Program-made: the position numbers and the translations under genes
The notes under the pieces: model-generated
What the model was told of the DNA's origin: nothing
The model's database searches: none
What the model saw: the letters and a program-made list of their open reading frames with translations, nothing else
Part shown: one piece after another, positions 1-10,337 of the stretch
Numbering within the stretch: position 1 is the stretch's first letter
Layout: each line of letters begins with the position of its first letter
Assembly (NCBI RefSeq): GCF_023898315.1
Contig: NC_064616.1
Coordinates: 703,295,389-703,359,388 of the forward strand
Length of the DNA stretch: 64,000 nucleotides
Reading direction: 5' to 3'
From: Schistocerca nitens
Lineage: Eukaryota > Arthropoda > Insecta > Orthoptera > Acrididae

Positions 1-1385
1 TCGAATCATGCATTTTGTCGGCATGGGGAGAAGAGGCAGTGGCGTATCGTTCCGTATCGGTACACTATGCGCAAATGTCCCGAATTAAACTCCAAACCTC
101 CCAACACTGTTCTTTGGAGTGGGGTCATATTACACTGTTGATGATGATTCTTACCCCCCCCCCCTCCCGCCCTCACCCTTCGGGGTGCTTCGTACCACAC
201 CGTACTTCACCCTGCCCCTTCACTTTCATCATATTCACTAATTATATAGACGCAACACGACGTTACGCATCGTTCCAAGATTGTTTGTATTCGTCATTTT
301 CATACAAAAGATCGTTTCATCACCATGATTCATTCCGCTTGTTAAGACCAGAAAAGATTTATTTATGAAATTAACAGAGAACGGTAACATTCCTATACAG
401 CCTCCGTGGGTGGTTTCTGGTACTATGCCTATCTGTACTCACGTCAGGTGACCATGTTTGTTTTCAGGAACGCCAGCAGCTGTAGGACTGAAATGTCGTG
501 AAAAGGAAAGATGGAAGGAAAGTCATAGTAGACGCTTACGTCGAAGTGAGGTTTACCCCTGGCTATCTGAGCATTTCTGTGACGGTTGGTGCAACGCAGA
601 AAAAGAGAATCTACAACATTAGAGACGAACACTAGTTCACATAATCATCGGGAGGAAACTGATAAAGGGACTTGTGGGACATTTCTAATGATACACTTTA
701 ATATATCGCTGGAAACTGGGTTGGACCTGTCATATTATCTAGACACAAAAGGATGGAGACTGGTCTATAACTGAGAAACTTGATGGAACGGCATCAGGAA
801 AACAATCAAAAGCAGCTGTAATGTTTATTTATTAAATAACAACCAGTTTCGGTCTAGTGACGATCTTCAAGTCACGGATGAATGTAACATCGCTTGGCTT
901 GTAGATGGTCGCTTGACCGGAACTAGTTCTCCCTCAACAGATACACATTACAGTAGTTTTTTATGGCTTACGCGATGTCAGTCTTTAAATACACTAAATC
1001 TGTAGTTTCAGTCGTTTATCTCAGCGACAGTGTACTAAGAATTAACTTCAGAGGATATTAAGGCCCTCGCTGCAAAATAACGAGTACATCCGACAAAAAA
1101 GAAATTAATCTTGTTCTGCAGATGCGCATTCTTACCACCGATGTTCAGTTATTGTTGGTAGCTTTAAAAGTAGGCCTATTTCAGTACAGACTTTTCTGGA
1201 TTTGTTCCTTCTATGCTAAAATCATTTCTGCATGACGTTTCCCAGAAGATTCCACTGGAGTTCCGCCTAAGTTGACATGTAGTGGAGTGCAGGTACGTGT
1301 CTCTATCAAACTGCGCCGATCGATTTCGATTGAACACGACACAGCGTAAGAGCACATTCCGGAATCAGTAATAGCCCACGACAAA
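1..1385. other. No gene seen
   Basis: Ordinary AT-rich sequence with only short, unsupported reading frames. A short C-run lies near 155-165, and a conserved repeat motif (listed separately) at 843-875. I recognise no gene, transposase or SINE here. Confidence 0.5.
843..875 (-). other. Hammerhead-like core motif, degenerate
   Basis: Read on the minus strand this has TTGAAGA, then a 3-bp stem GTC/GAC around a four-base loop, then CGAAAC. That resembles the CUGANGA - stem II - GAAA core of hammerhead ribozymes, which are known from Penelope-like and other retroelements of arthropods. The first core base is changed (T for C), and I could not define stems I and III. It may simply be a conserved piece of a repeat. 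Confidence 0.2.
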
Positions 1386-1428
1386 TACACGATCTAACTG
1401 AAATAATCCGGATACCTATTAGTGGGCA

Positions 1429-2345
1429 TTAACATGGCGTGCGCCCACTCTTCGCCTGTATGCTAGCCTGAACTCTACTGTGGGCACCTTCAGTGAGGTT
1501 TCTGAATGTCTGTGGAGGAATGTCAGCCCACTCTTCCTGAAGAGCCGAAACTAGAGAAAATGGTGATGATGGGCGCTTGGGTCTGGAGCGAAGCCGACTT
1601 ACTAACTCACCCTGAAGGTGTTCCACTGGGTCCGGGTAAGGACTTTGGCAGACCAGTCAATTCCAGGAAGGTTATTATCCACAAACCATTACCTCACAGT
1701 TGCTGCCTTTATCACAGGATGCATTGTCATGTTGACACAAACAGTATGCAGTGCTGTAAAACATATATTCATATCCATCCGCAGTTAGCGTTTTCTTAAA
1801 TGTAGTAAGGAGACCACAACCTAACCACGAAAAACAAACCCATGTCGTAACACCACCTCCCACGTTCTTAACTGTTGGCACTACACATGGTTCCAGGTAA
1901 CGTTCTCTAAGCATTCGCCAAACTCAAACCCTTCAATCGGATTGCAACAGACTATAACGTGACTCTTTGCCCCAGATCACTAGTTTTTATTCATCCACTC
2001 TCCAGTAGCGCCACTCTTTACAGCGATTCTGGAGTCGCTTAGCACAGACTGCAGAAATGGATGGTTTATGAGTAGCTGCTCGACCACTGTATCCTATTAT
2101 TTTTAACTCCATGCTCACAGTCTTTGTACTAGCTGGACTGCTGGTAGTGCTTTGGCACTCGTGAGTGATTCCTTCCACTGATTTCATGCGATTTTTTTTA
2201 CAATCTCCCCCCGCAATGCTCCTGTTCGTCATTACAGGAGGTCTGTCTGATTTTGTTTTATGTGGTTGTTCCTTCGTATTTACACTTCAGAATCACATAG
2301 GCAGTTCTAGAAGGTTTGAAATGTCCGTAATGGATTTGCTACTCA
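1429..2345 (-). pseudogene. Tc1-like transposase remnant
   Basis: Three blocks in different frames, in N-to-C order from high to low coordinates, match Tc1 transposases. Block 2000-2110 contains the post-HTH segment 'GYSGRAATHKP', a typical Tc1 string after the second helix-turn-helix. Block 1760-1914 contains '[12 protein letters not shown]', the region between the catalytic aspartates (Tc1: GGGxxxWGCFS). Block 1430-1570 carries the C-terminal 'LQEEWADIPPQTFRNL', usual at the end of these proteins. Several frameshifts separate the blocks, and the catalytic aspartates cannot be placed with certainty. Non-functional. Confidence 0.7.
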
Positions 2346-2645
2346 GGTGAAATCCAATGATTAGTGCACGTTCGAAGTCACTGAGCTCTACTGATCGATC
2401 TATTTCGCTGTCACTGCTTCTCTAACGGCAACACAATGCAGTCAGCCTACTTTTATACTAGCGAGTCGACCTCTTGTAACATTTACGAGGGTTGACTGAA
2501 AAGTAATGCATCCACCTTCATAACTCTTCAACAGTTGGCAGAATTGGTATGCGGCAGGTACTGGCTTGTTCCTTAGCATCCTCTCTACAACTCTAATTGG
2601 CTGGAAGCCTTAGCATTGAACGGTTGTGTTGTTACTGTGTTATGT

Positions 2646-3112
2646 ATGGAACCCTGAGCAGACGGTCGGTCAGTGCGATTTAAGCAACGTGCAGTCATTG
2701 AATTCTTGACAGCAGAAGGTGTCACCCCAAAGGAGATTCATCAGAGAATGAAAGCAGTTTATGGTGATTATGTTGATGTGAGTAGTGTGCTTCGTTGGGC
2801 GAGTAAGTTTAAAGATGTTGAGGCGGAAACATCTGACCTGTATGACAAGCAAAGAGGTGGACGTCGTGTGAGAGCAACCACCAATTTTCACAAGCAAGAT
2901 GTTGATAGATTGACTCAGGACGATCGTCGCATCACTCAGAGAGAAACTGCAAGCACAATCGGCATTTCACAAGAACGTGTGGGACACATTATTGCTTTGC
3001 TTGGCTGTCGGAAGATCTGTGCACAATGGGAACCCGGATGCTGACTCCTGAAATAAAAGCGCACAGACTTGAAATTTGCCAGGAACTCCTCTCGCGTTAC
3101 GAGAATGAAGAC
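2646..3112 (+). pseudogene. Mariner transposase, N-terminal part
   Basis: Encodes the mariner N-terminal helix-turn-helix region: 'RFKQRAVIEFLTAEGVTPKE' is followed by 'SSVLRWASKF' and then the second HTH with 'TQRETASTIGISQERV'. An in-frame stop follows the presumed ATG (ATGGAACCCTGA) near 2646. After 'GHIIALLGCRKICAQW' the frame shifts, and 'MLTPEIKAHRLEICQELL' continues the family sequence to about 3112, where the inverted 5' copy begins. The whole catalytic DDE/D domain is absent, so it codes for no active enzyme. Confidence 0.8.
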
Positions 3113-3115
3113 GCA

Positions 3116-3257
3116 CAGTACTCACATCAACACAATCACCATCAACTGCTTTCATTCTCTGATGAATCTCCTTTGGGGTGACACCTTCTGCTGTCAAGAA
3201 TTCAATGACTGCACGTTGCTTAAACCGCATTGACCGACCGTCTGCGCAGCGTTCCAT
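3116..3257 (-). pseudogene. Second, inverted copy of mariner transposase start
   Basis: Reading in from the right end, an ATG at 3257 opens 'MERCADGRSMRFKQRAVIEF' and continues to the '...VDVSTV' segment. The same residues are read on the plus strand from 2646. This copy keeps its start codon, while the plus-strand copy has a stop four codons in. It ends abruptly at the junction near 3115. Confidence 0.78.
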
Positions 3258-4249
3258 ACTTTACACTGTAACAACGCAATGCTAAGGCTTTCCGCCAACT
3301 AGAGCTGTAGAGAAGAGGCTACGGAACAAGTCAGTACCTGCCGCATACCAATTCTACCAACTGTTGAAGAGTTACGAAGGTGGAAGCATTACTTTTCAGT
3401 CAGCCCTCGTAAGTGTCGATTTCGCATTACATTGGGGTGTCCGAATACTTTTGATCAGATAGTGTAGCTCCTTAATTGATGTGAGCAGTCTCCTTTATGG
3501 TCTTTTTAGAGTATGGGTCCACAGCCGCTGTTAATTTACTAAGAGAAATCATTTTCCTGCGTGACTATTCCTTAATTTTGGAATAAACACTTTATTTAAT
3601 TATTTAGTGATTAGCTAATTTAGACCCACTGGACATTATTAAGCCACATCACAATAAAAATTATTACGCTTACAGCATGTTATATTCAGCACACTAGAGT
3701 GGAGAAAAGGCAAGGAGTAATGTTATGTGTGATTTCAGTTTAGTAACTACACATACTTATTTTAACGAGTTATGTATGGTGGCTCATTGGCAAAAACCGA
3801 ATAAGGGTTGCACTCTTTCCATTTAAGTCTTATTAGGGACTTCACATCTCTGATAGTTGTGTCTGTACCTACTGTGTAAGGTGTCACATTTATCATGACC
3901 ACCCCAAACAACTTTTTGGCCAGAAACAAAATAAAAAAAATTACCAAGCAAATGTTGTTTAGCTATCAGAGGGCCATCAACCAGCTTGGGTGTCTTTCTC
4001 GTAACTTTGTTCGTTACGATGATATGAAGAGCAGTGGCTAAGGAAAACGGATCGTACTGTCAACGCTTTCAGTCAACTGTGCTTATACTATCAAGTGGTT
4101 CAGCGTGTCATTCTGAAATATTAGGAGAAAAGCTCGGCATAAGGCGACTGAAGTGCCCTCATTTCCAGGTGAACATAATGGCCGACTAATAACACGTTCA
4201 CTTACTGCAGTTGCCACCAAAAAAATGTAAACGTAAGGAAAATGTTATG

Positions 4250-4600
4250 GAAGAACTGTGCACGATTCTGGAAATGATTCCCTCGCAATTCTTGATGTAA
4301 TTTCAGGAACTTCAGCCTCGTATTCAACCTTTGATGTACTCAGGTGTGGATCCATTGCGAAGGAAGAGAGAATGGTAACTTCAGGGGCTTCGTTTGTGAA
4401 AGTTCTATGACGATTACCTTGCCTTAGGTTGAAACTTCCCGTTTCTTGAAGCGCCACAAGAACTCGAGAAAAAAACATTAAAAAGATGGGTTCTTGTCAA
4501 GATATGGCTCTCTGTTGAGTTCCTCTGCCTATGTTGCATTACGCCTGCCTTCAACCACAGTAAAATGAAAGTAACGATGCAGTTTTTAATCAAGGTCTGC
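4250..4600 (-). pseudogene. DUF4817-type transposase HTH remnant
   Basis: The minus-strand peptide 'VALQETGSFNLRQGNRHRTF' followed by '...TNEAPEVTILSSFAMDPHLS' matches the layout of DUF4817/HTH N-termini of insect IS630-Tc1-mariner-type transposases: 'RLxETGSF', a basic Arg/Gly linker, then a second HTH beginning with an acidic stretch. Upstream sequence in neighbouring frames continues the similarity. No catalytic domain is recognisable downstream. Decayed; assignment is by motif pattern only. Confidence 0.42.
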
Positions 4601-5653
4601 GTTTACCGCATACAACATAGTTTGATGATGCTACGGCGCTACAGTACTGTGCTACCTGTGTTGCAGATAAGGAAATATTATTTCAATTATCGCTTTGCTA
4701 ACTTACATGCTCCATAGATGACATGTATTACTGCCTTCCCTTCGTTCGTGTACACTACACTCACACCAATGACTGGCAAACCGATGTGGATTTTCTATTT
4801 TGTCAATCTGTTTCCTGTCAACTACGGCAAGTGCACGAGGTACGTTACTATGGATACAGGGCTGATGCAAGCGGCAGCTGTGGGTGCCAAGCTGGAAGCA
4901 AAATTTGTATCCAGGGTGTATCGCAATTAGCAGCAAAACCTGACACTGGTGATATTACGCAGAAATAGAAGCAACAACGTAGCAGTAAACATGGATTTGC
5001 GACCGACTAGTTCGCGAGATAATTACAGTGTGAAATTTGAGCCCTATTAGTAGGAGACTTAATAGAAAAGTTTACATTTTGAATCCACTTGTAGGAGGAT
5101 ATTTGATACAGAAGTCAGTGGCGGCGGGTAACCACACATTTGCAAGTACGATATGCCGGAAACGGCTCATTTGCAGACCCATGTTTACTGAAACGCTTTT
5201 CCTTCTACTGTCACATATTTTCACACGTGTATATTTTCGCTAGTAATTGTGATCCACGCCGTACATACAATAATACAAACTTAATTATATATTTAAAAAT
5301 AAAAGATAAATCTCGTGTGGTTCTGAGTTTGGCGCAAATGCTAGTGATGAGGGCGTCATTTAAGTTGGTGCTGTAACCAATAATCGAACTCAGGTCCGCC
5401 GCCTGATTTCTGTTCCTATCTCATACAAATGTGTGTTATCCTTTACAGTTACATCCATAAAAAATATAACAACGTTATCAACTCAGTGACAAGATTTCTA
5501 CACTGTATCAACCTACTGCTGAGTTTTCTTCACTCGTTATTCACATAGTTAAACAGTATCTTGTGTTTAAAATGTTATATTAGAATAATATAATATTTTT
5601 ATTTTCCTGAGTATTTTTTTTCGATGGAAAAGTAAAATAATTTGTAAATTATA

Positions 5654-6258
5654 CAGGGGGAACACTAATAAAACGGACAAACTGCAGGGACGGATTCCTG
5701 ACAGGAAATGGAGGAAAAAAGGGTCCTATGAACTTGTGTGCGGAAATGCATCGTTGCCGTGGAAGTTCCCCGGACCATGTGCCATACGTTCCTTGTGTGT
5801 TGCAGGCTATGTGATTGACACTGCGTGCTGTACGCAGCAGAATGATCCGGTGTTAATATCGGGAGCAAGCCGAGATGGTGTTTGTGCACGGCCAAGCAGA
5901 TGGGAACGGTCGAGAGGCAGTACGGCTATACCTGAACAAGTACCCTCACAGACATCAACCACATCACACAACGTTTGAAGCCCTTTCTTGTCGTTTGTGT
6001 GGCCACGGGTCCTTTCAGATAGACGAACATGCAGGGAGGCGGCAAACTGTGCGTACAACAGATCTGGAGGACCGGGTTCTACAGTATATTGAAATGAACC
6101 CCAGTGCAAGCTCCAGGCGACCGGCCTGTGAACGCGTTCACTGCATCCCATGGACACCACGTCGTTGCACTCACACCGTCCGTAACCGAACAAATGTTTT
6201 TTCCTCCATTTCCAGTCAGGAACTCTGCAGTTTGTCGGTTTTATTAATATTCACTCTG
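5654..6258 (+). mobile_element. Non-autonomous DUF4817-type transposon, 605 bp
   Basis: TA flanks at 5652-5653 and 6259-6260 bound inverted ends of about 75 bases. The left end begins CAGGGGGAACACTAATAAAA, and the right end is its diverged complement. Both include the matching run GGAAATGGAGGAAAAAA. The interior keeps only the N-terminal part of a transposase gene and then runs straight into the right end, so this is an internally deleted copy that would depend on a full-length relative. Confidence 0.7.
5875..6162 (+). pseudogene. DUF4817 N-terminal domain of a transposase
   Basis: The plus-strand reading 'MVFVHGQADGNGREAVRLYL' then 'NKYPHRHQPHHTTFEALSCRL' is the DUF4817 helix-turn-helix (family pattern: hydrophobic-Y/HG-x-NxREAxxLYxxxYPxRxxPxxxTF). 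It continues with 'HGSFQIDEHAGRRQTVRTTD' and a second HTH-like stretch before the deletion junction near 6130. The frame stays open to the right terminal repeat. It likely binds transposon ends if made, but lacks any DDE catalytic residues. Identification rests on the strong motif pattern. Confidence 0.68.
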
Positions 6259-7163
6259 TAGAATTTAAAAGTTACATTGTCAAACTGACAGTACAGTACG
6301 GTAGGATTAGTTACTTCTGGTCTTACTAAAAGCTTTTAAAGATACGAGGAATTACATTAAATGGAAATGAATCATTTCTTCTTTTAATGTTTAGCTCTGG
6401 AGTACGATTTAGAAATGTATTTCTCTTACTGAATGATGTCAACGTAGAATTTAGTTTTAAAAAATCTCTATATCACTGGATTTAGATTTTATTTTGAACA
6501 GTTTTACCAAGAGTCCGAGGAGAAGCAGCTGACGTCTGAGTTACAGGGGAAAGGGGTGGGGGCGGGGGGGGGGATGTAATGCCAAATGATATGTAGCTTG
6601 TGTGGAAAAGAGTTCTCGAAGCATCCTTGTCCTGCACTGTCTACAGGAGAGTCAATATTAGATTAGTGTCATGTTTTTAATAACACAATGTTTACATGAA
6701 TGGTACTCAGTGATACGTTCTTGGAAAGGTCTTGAGAAGAGAGAGAAAATTACCAAATAAAAAATATAGGTTACTATGGAAAAAAGACGTACGGCTGTTC
6801 ATATCTGCGTAATTAACAAATTTACAAGAATGGCGATCATGTTGATTAAGGTCTCCCTGGTAACTAAACAACATTTTCTTGGCATATTTTTCTTTATTTT
6901 ATTTCTAGGCAAAAAGCTATTTGGGATGGTCAAGATAAATGCGTCACCCTGTGGTTGCTAGAAATTCTAATTAGGGACGTCGTCAGATGTTGCTTTCTCG
7001 CCCACTGACGTGTCAAATACAGCATGCTGTAAGCATAAAAATTGTTGTTGGGATGTAGCTCGATGATGCCCAAGGTCGTGAAAGTAGCTAATTGCTAACT
7101 AATGAAATAAACTGTTGAGTTCAAAATGAAGCACAGCCTACACAGGAAAATAACTTTCTTTCA

Positions 7164-7909
7164 TAAGTCTAGTATCTTTTGTGCACGGGTGGCGGAATTG
7201 CGATTCTGTATGAAATAACTGCAAGCAAGAACTGGACAAAACGAAAATGTCACTCACCAGTCTAAATCTCAACGTCCACTGTCTGTATTAGATACTATCC
7301 TTAGAATACTCTTTGACTCTGATATGGTGCCACCCATAAAATGCACCCTGTTGTAATTTGCAACAATCAGACACGCGTAAACATAGACACAAATACATTT
7401 TACAATCAGAAGGGCGCTGGGGAAGAATCTTGTGCTTGGTGTAGGCAGTTACCTGAAACGTATAAGTTAGGAGAACAGGGTCCTTGTTCGTCGTCCTCCG
7501 GGCTTGGTGAACTACCATTGTCCCAAGACCCTAGAGAGTGCATCCGCTTCCTGGGCCACAAATAGCTTCAGGCCGGACGACAATAGCGGATGCGATGCCG
7601 GCAGCTCGCAGCCATGTCTGAAACAAGCACCCGCGGATGCCGCCACAAAGAAAGCGGCAAACAGCACAGATGCGCTACATCCTATTTCTGTTGCCTGTAG
7701 CGAACTGATTCCGTTCTCTGCTCATTCCGCAGCCCAGTTTTCTCAACCCGCTACCAGCGCGTAAGAACATCATGCCTCTTGCAGCCACGATACCGTAGAT
7801 GGAGTTGCAGCAAACTCCAAATGCGTTAGCGTCGTTTCTCGCACCGTTCTTCGTTCGGATACGGCGTTTGTTTCTGTAACATACTACACCATGGGAAGGA
7901 CGCTAAGAA
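7164..7909. other. No gene recognised; somewhat GC-richer segment
   Basis: The part from about 7420 to 7830 is less AT-rich than its surroundings and has overlapping open frames of 74-86 codons on the plus strand. None resembles a known protein and no splice-supported exon can be argued. It is not a repeat I recognise. Confidence 0.35.
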
Positions 7910-7910
7910 A

Positions 7911-7911
7911 T

Positions 7912-7959
<48 letters not shown>

Positions 7960-7961
7960 AA

Positions 7962-8011
<50 letters not shown>

Positions 8012-8045
8012 CGCGCGCGCGCGCGCGCGCGCGCGCGCGTGTGTG
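7911..8045. repeat. Compound microsatellite (CT)n-(GT)n-(GC)n
   Basis: A run of CT repeats passes into GT repeats with a short interruption (GTGTGTGAATCTG), then into about 19 GC repeats, and ends GTGTGTGCG. The GT and GC blocks are strictly alternating purine-pyrimidine, a sequence type that favours Z-DNA. The CT block is a polypurine/polypyrimidine tract. Open frames reading through it (RARARA, HTHTHT, RERERE) are artefacts. Confidence 0.97.
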
Positions 8046-8299
8046 CGTCTTATAAAAATTGACGCTATTTGTTGCATTGTGTGTTACTAACAAGTTCTTT
8101 AAAATTTGGCACGCCTAATACAAAGTTTCTAAAGAACTCATACACGGGTATTCAGGAAACTCCTAGCAGCGCTGAATGATTGGTGAGTGCCCAGGATTCT
8201 GAATTAGTGAATAAATACGAAGTTAGAAATGGTTGTCTTCACGGTATATGTTTCCAATTTGTCATGAAATTTACATAATGTAGACCAAATAGATCACAT

Positions 8300-8489
8300 T
8301 AGCCGAGCGGTCTAGGGCGCTGCAGTCATGGACTGTGCGGCTGGTCCCGGCGGAGGTTCGAGTCCTCCCTCGGGCATGAGTGTGTGTGTTTGTCCTTAGG
8401 ATAATTTAGGTTAGGTAGAGTGTAAGCTTAGAGACTGATGACCTTAGCAGTTAAGTCCCATAAGATTTCACCCACATTTCAACATTTGA
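8300..8489 (+). mobile_element. tRNA-derived SINE, diverged copy
   Basis: A 5' tRNA-like head has A-box AGCCGAGCGGTCTAGGGCGC and B-box GGTTCGAGTCC, followed by CTCGGGCATGAGTGTGTGTG. The conserved body holds CTTAG...TTAGGTTAGG, GACTGATGACCTTAGCAGTT, AAGTCCCATA, and the end is ATTTGAACC. A diverged 16-base target duplication (ACCAAATAGATCACAT / ACCAAATACATCACAC) flanks it at 8284-8299 and 8490-8505. It belongs to the same superfamily as the other SINEs here but an older subfamily. Transcription would be by RNA polymerase III from the internal boxes. Confidence 0.88.
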
Positions 8490-8505
8490 ACCAAATACAT
8501 CACAC

Positions 8506-10335
8506 TGTGTAATAGCTGTGGCCGTGGCGAAACAGTTGAAGACAGCTGTGCGGTATACGGCAGACTAGCGCGTCAAACACTAGGTAAGGAGTATCTGTTG
8601 CCCTTCCGTTTTACTTTTTTTTAATTCACTGATTTTGTTTCGTAGGAATGAAATTATCGGTCTCTGACAGTGGCAGTATTGTAATGAAACAGACAATCCT
8701 TGATTAGAAAACATGATCCATGTGGTTCGAGCTATTATATGTAGAGTGTATGATAATAAAAATGAATGAAACCAGCTGAATAAACGATGAACCTAAAAAG
8801 AATACGGAATGAAAGTGGTTAAAAAATTTAGAGTTCAGAAATGAAAACTAATAGTGCATTTCATAATACAGTGAACGTTGAAACAAAAACGAGTGAAGCG
8901 ACTTGAGCGAAAATGAATTTAAAAAGCGTAATGAACCGTCCTGCTGTTCTGGTAAAAGTTCGGTTTACAGTTGGTTGTTGGAGTCATTAGGTATACTTCT
9001 CAGCACTCGATCTGGTGTATTCCATTTAAGTCAATAAAACTGATTGAAAAAAATTATTTAATCCCAACAACATAGACAACGGTTATGTGTGTTTCAACAT
9101 GCAATAACAAAGGCATATACAGAAACTGTTATTACGTGATGCTCCTTACCGTAGCAACACGGTTTTCTGTTGTTGTTGGACTTTGCCGACTGGATTTCGT
9201 CAGCTACTCTACTTTGTTGTAATTTCTTCATATATTTACGTTGGCCGCTATATACGGTGGTCGCTATATTGGAAATAAACAATCTTCGCTCTATAGGTTG
9301 TAGAGACGTCTATGGTAAACATTGCTAGCTACATTATTAATATTAAATTATGTTCGTTCCATTCAAGAATACAGTATTTCAGGAGTGATTCTTCGTTTTG
9401 CCTTAGCACTTAGTACACCCAATTTATGTATTACTGTCATTGCGACATCGTTGCGTAACGGACGAGGCTTAACGCCCGTTTAGGCACTATACTCGTAATC
9501 TGGAGAAGACAGATTTCCTTAAACCACACCAGATTGTTACTCTAACGTGACACATCAGATTAATTTCACAGTCTTTCATCAACTAGGTTTTATTTCCTTC
9601 TGAAACGACACCGGTTTAACTCTAACACTCCCTCTTCCTTCCGTTGCATATGATTCGCTCACCCTAGGAACGGTTCCTACATTCTCTTTTACTCGCGGAA
9701 AAGAAATCGTGCTTAAATTCTTCACAGTATTTTATTTTACATTATCTTGAAACTGCATTTTCCAAACGTAGATACAAATTCTGTACTTCATAATCAAACA
9801 AATATTATGATGCAAGATGTAATAACACTTTTAGAAATGTGTTCTTAACAAAGACATAAAGTTTCCATGGTCAAATAAGTGTCCCACAACATTTTTACTC
9901 CTAGAGCAGCATTCACAACGTCTTTATGCGTGGTTTAACAAAATGCAGAAGAGAGCGATCAGATTGCTTGCAAAGCTGAATTTGTCCAACACCTCATACG
10001 TATGGATCTGATTATAGAGGTGCAGCTTACTCCTTTCTTTCTTTCTTTTTCTGCACTGTTTGATCTTCGAGACTCAAAGTGTCCCATACTTCAGGTAGAA
10101 ACTTCTGAAACGGCTTGATTTATGAGATCAAGTAGACAATTGTAATTATGCATAATTCATTCTCCGTGAAATCTCGAGCTGAGATATTGCAGATTTAACC
10201 ATTTCAGCGTCAGTTTTCTTTTAAACATAAAACCCTACCCTTTTCCACAGCTATTAAAAACGTTACGCAAAAATTAAATACAGATTACATAGAAGATATT
10301 TGTGTAACAGTATATTTTCGTATTAACTTGATTTG
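8506..10335. other. AT-rich spacer with a possible LINE scrap
   Basis: No gene seen. At about 9900-9985 on the plus strand a short frame reads 'KMQKRAIRLLAKLNLS', which resembles the segment after the reverse transcriptase of Jockey/CR1-type LINEs (QKRAxRxL). It is too short to assign firmly. The rest holds nothing I recognise. Confidence 0.4.
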
Positions 10336-10337
10336 TA

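Larger units (their letters stand above)
2486..3409 (+). mobile_element. Palindromic mariner derivative (two inverted 5' ends)
   Basis: TA duplications at 2484-2485 and 3410-3411 bound the element. Its first ~300 bases (2486-2790) recur as reverse complement at about 3116-3409, so both ends are copies of the same transposon 5' end, including the start of the transposase gene. Normally the right end would be the mariner 3' end after a ~1-kb transposase. About 325 bases of unique transposase sequence form the loop. The structure can fold into a very long hairpin and has legitimate ends that a related transposase could still mobilise. Confidence 0.8.
1386..3466 (-). mobile_element. Decayed Tc1-like transposon, split by a mariner
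   Basis: Both ends carry related inverted termini: around 1388-1416 (degenerate) and 3436-3464, the latter ending with the Tc1-type string ATACTTTTGATCAGATAGTG. TA dinucleotides flank both ends (1386-1387 and 3465-3466). Transposase remnants run on the minus strand between them. A separate mariner-derived element sits inside at 2486-3409, so removing it gives an original length of about 1.15 kb, short for a Tc1 element and consistent with internal loss. The element cannot be autonomous. Confidence 0.72.
3546..7163. mobile_element. Candidate 3.6-kb element with long inverted ends
   Basis: About 3546-4040 and 6776-7163 (reverse complement) are diverged copies of each other. Shared landmarks include CTTACAGCATG, a poly-A/T-rich block, and a segment translating to similar peptides ('FILFLAKKLFG' on the minus strand at left, 'FILFLGKKLFG' on the plus strand at right). 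Between them on the minus strand lies a transposase-like HTH remnant (4250-4600). This suggests one old DNA transposon with ~400-490-base terminal repeats, later hit by the element at 5654-6258. Alternatively two independent copies of one repeat lie here by chance in opposite orientation. Confidence 0.45.

Noticed and set aside
7826-8093. Open frames with long RARA, HTHT and RERE runs
   Set aside because: They are translations of the CT/GT/GC microsatellite and have no gene context.
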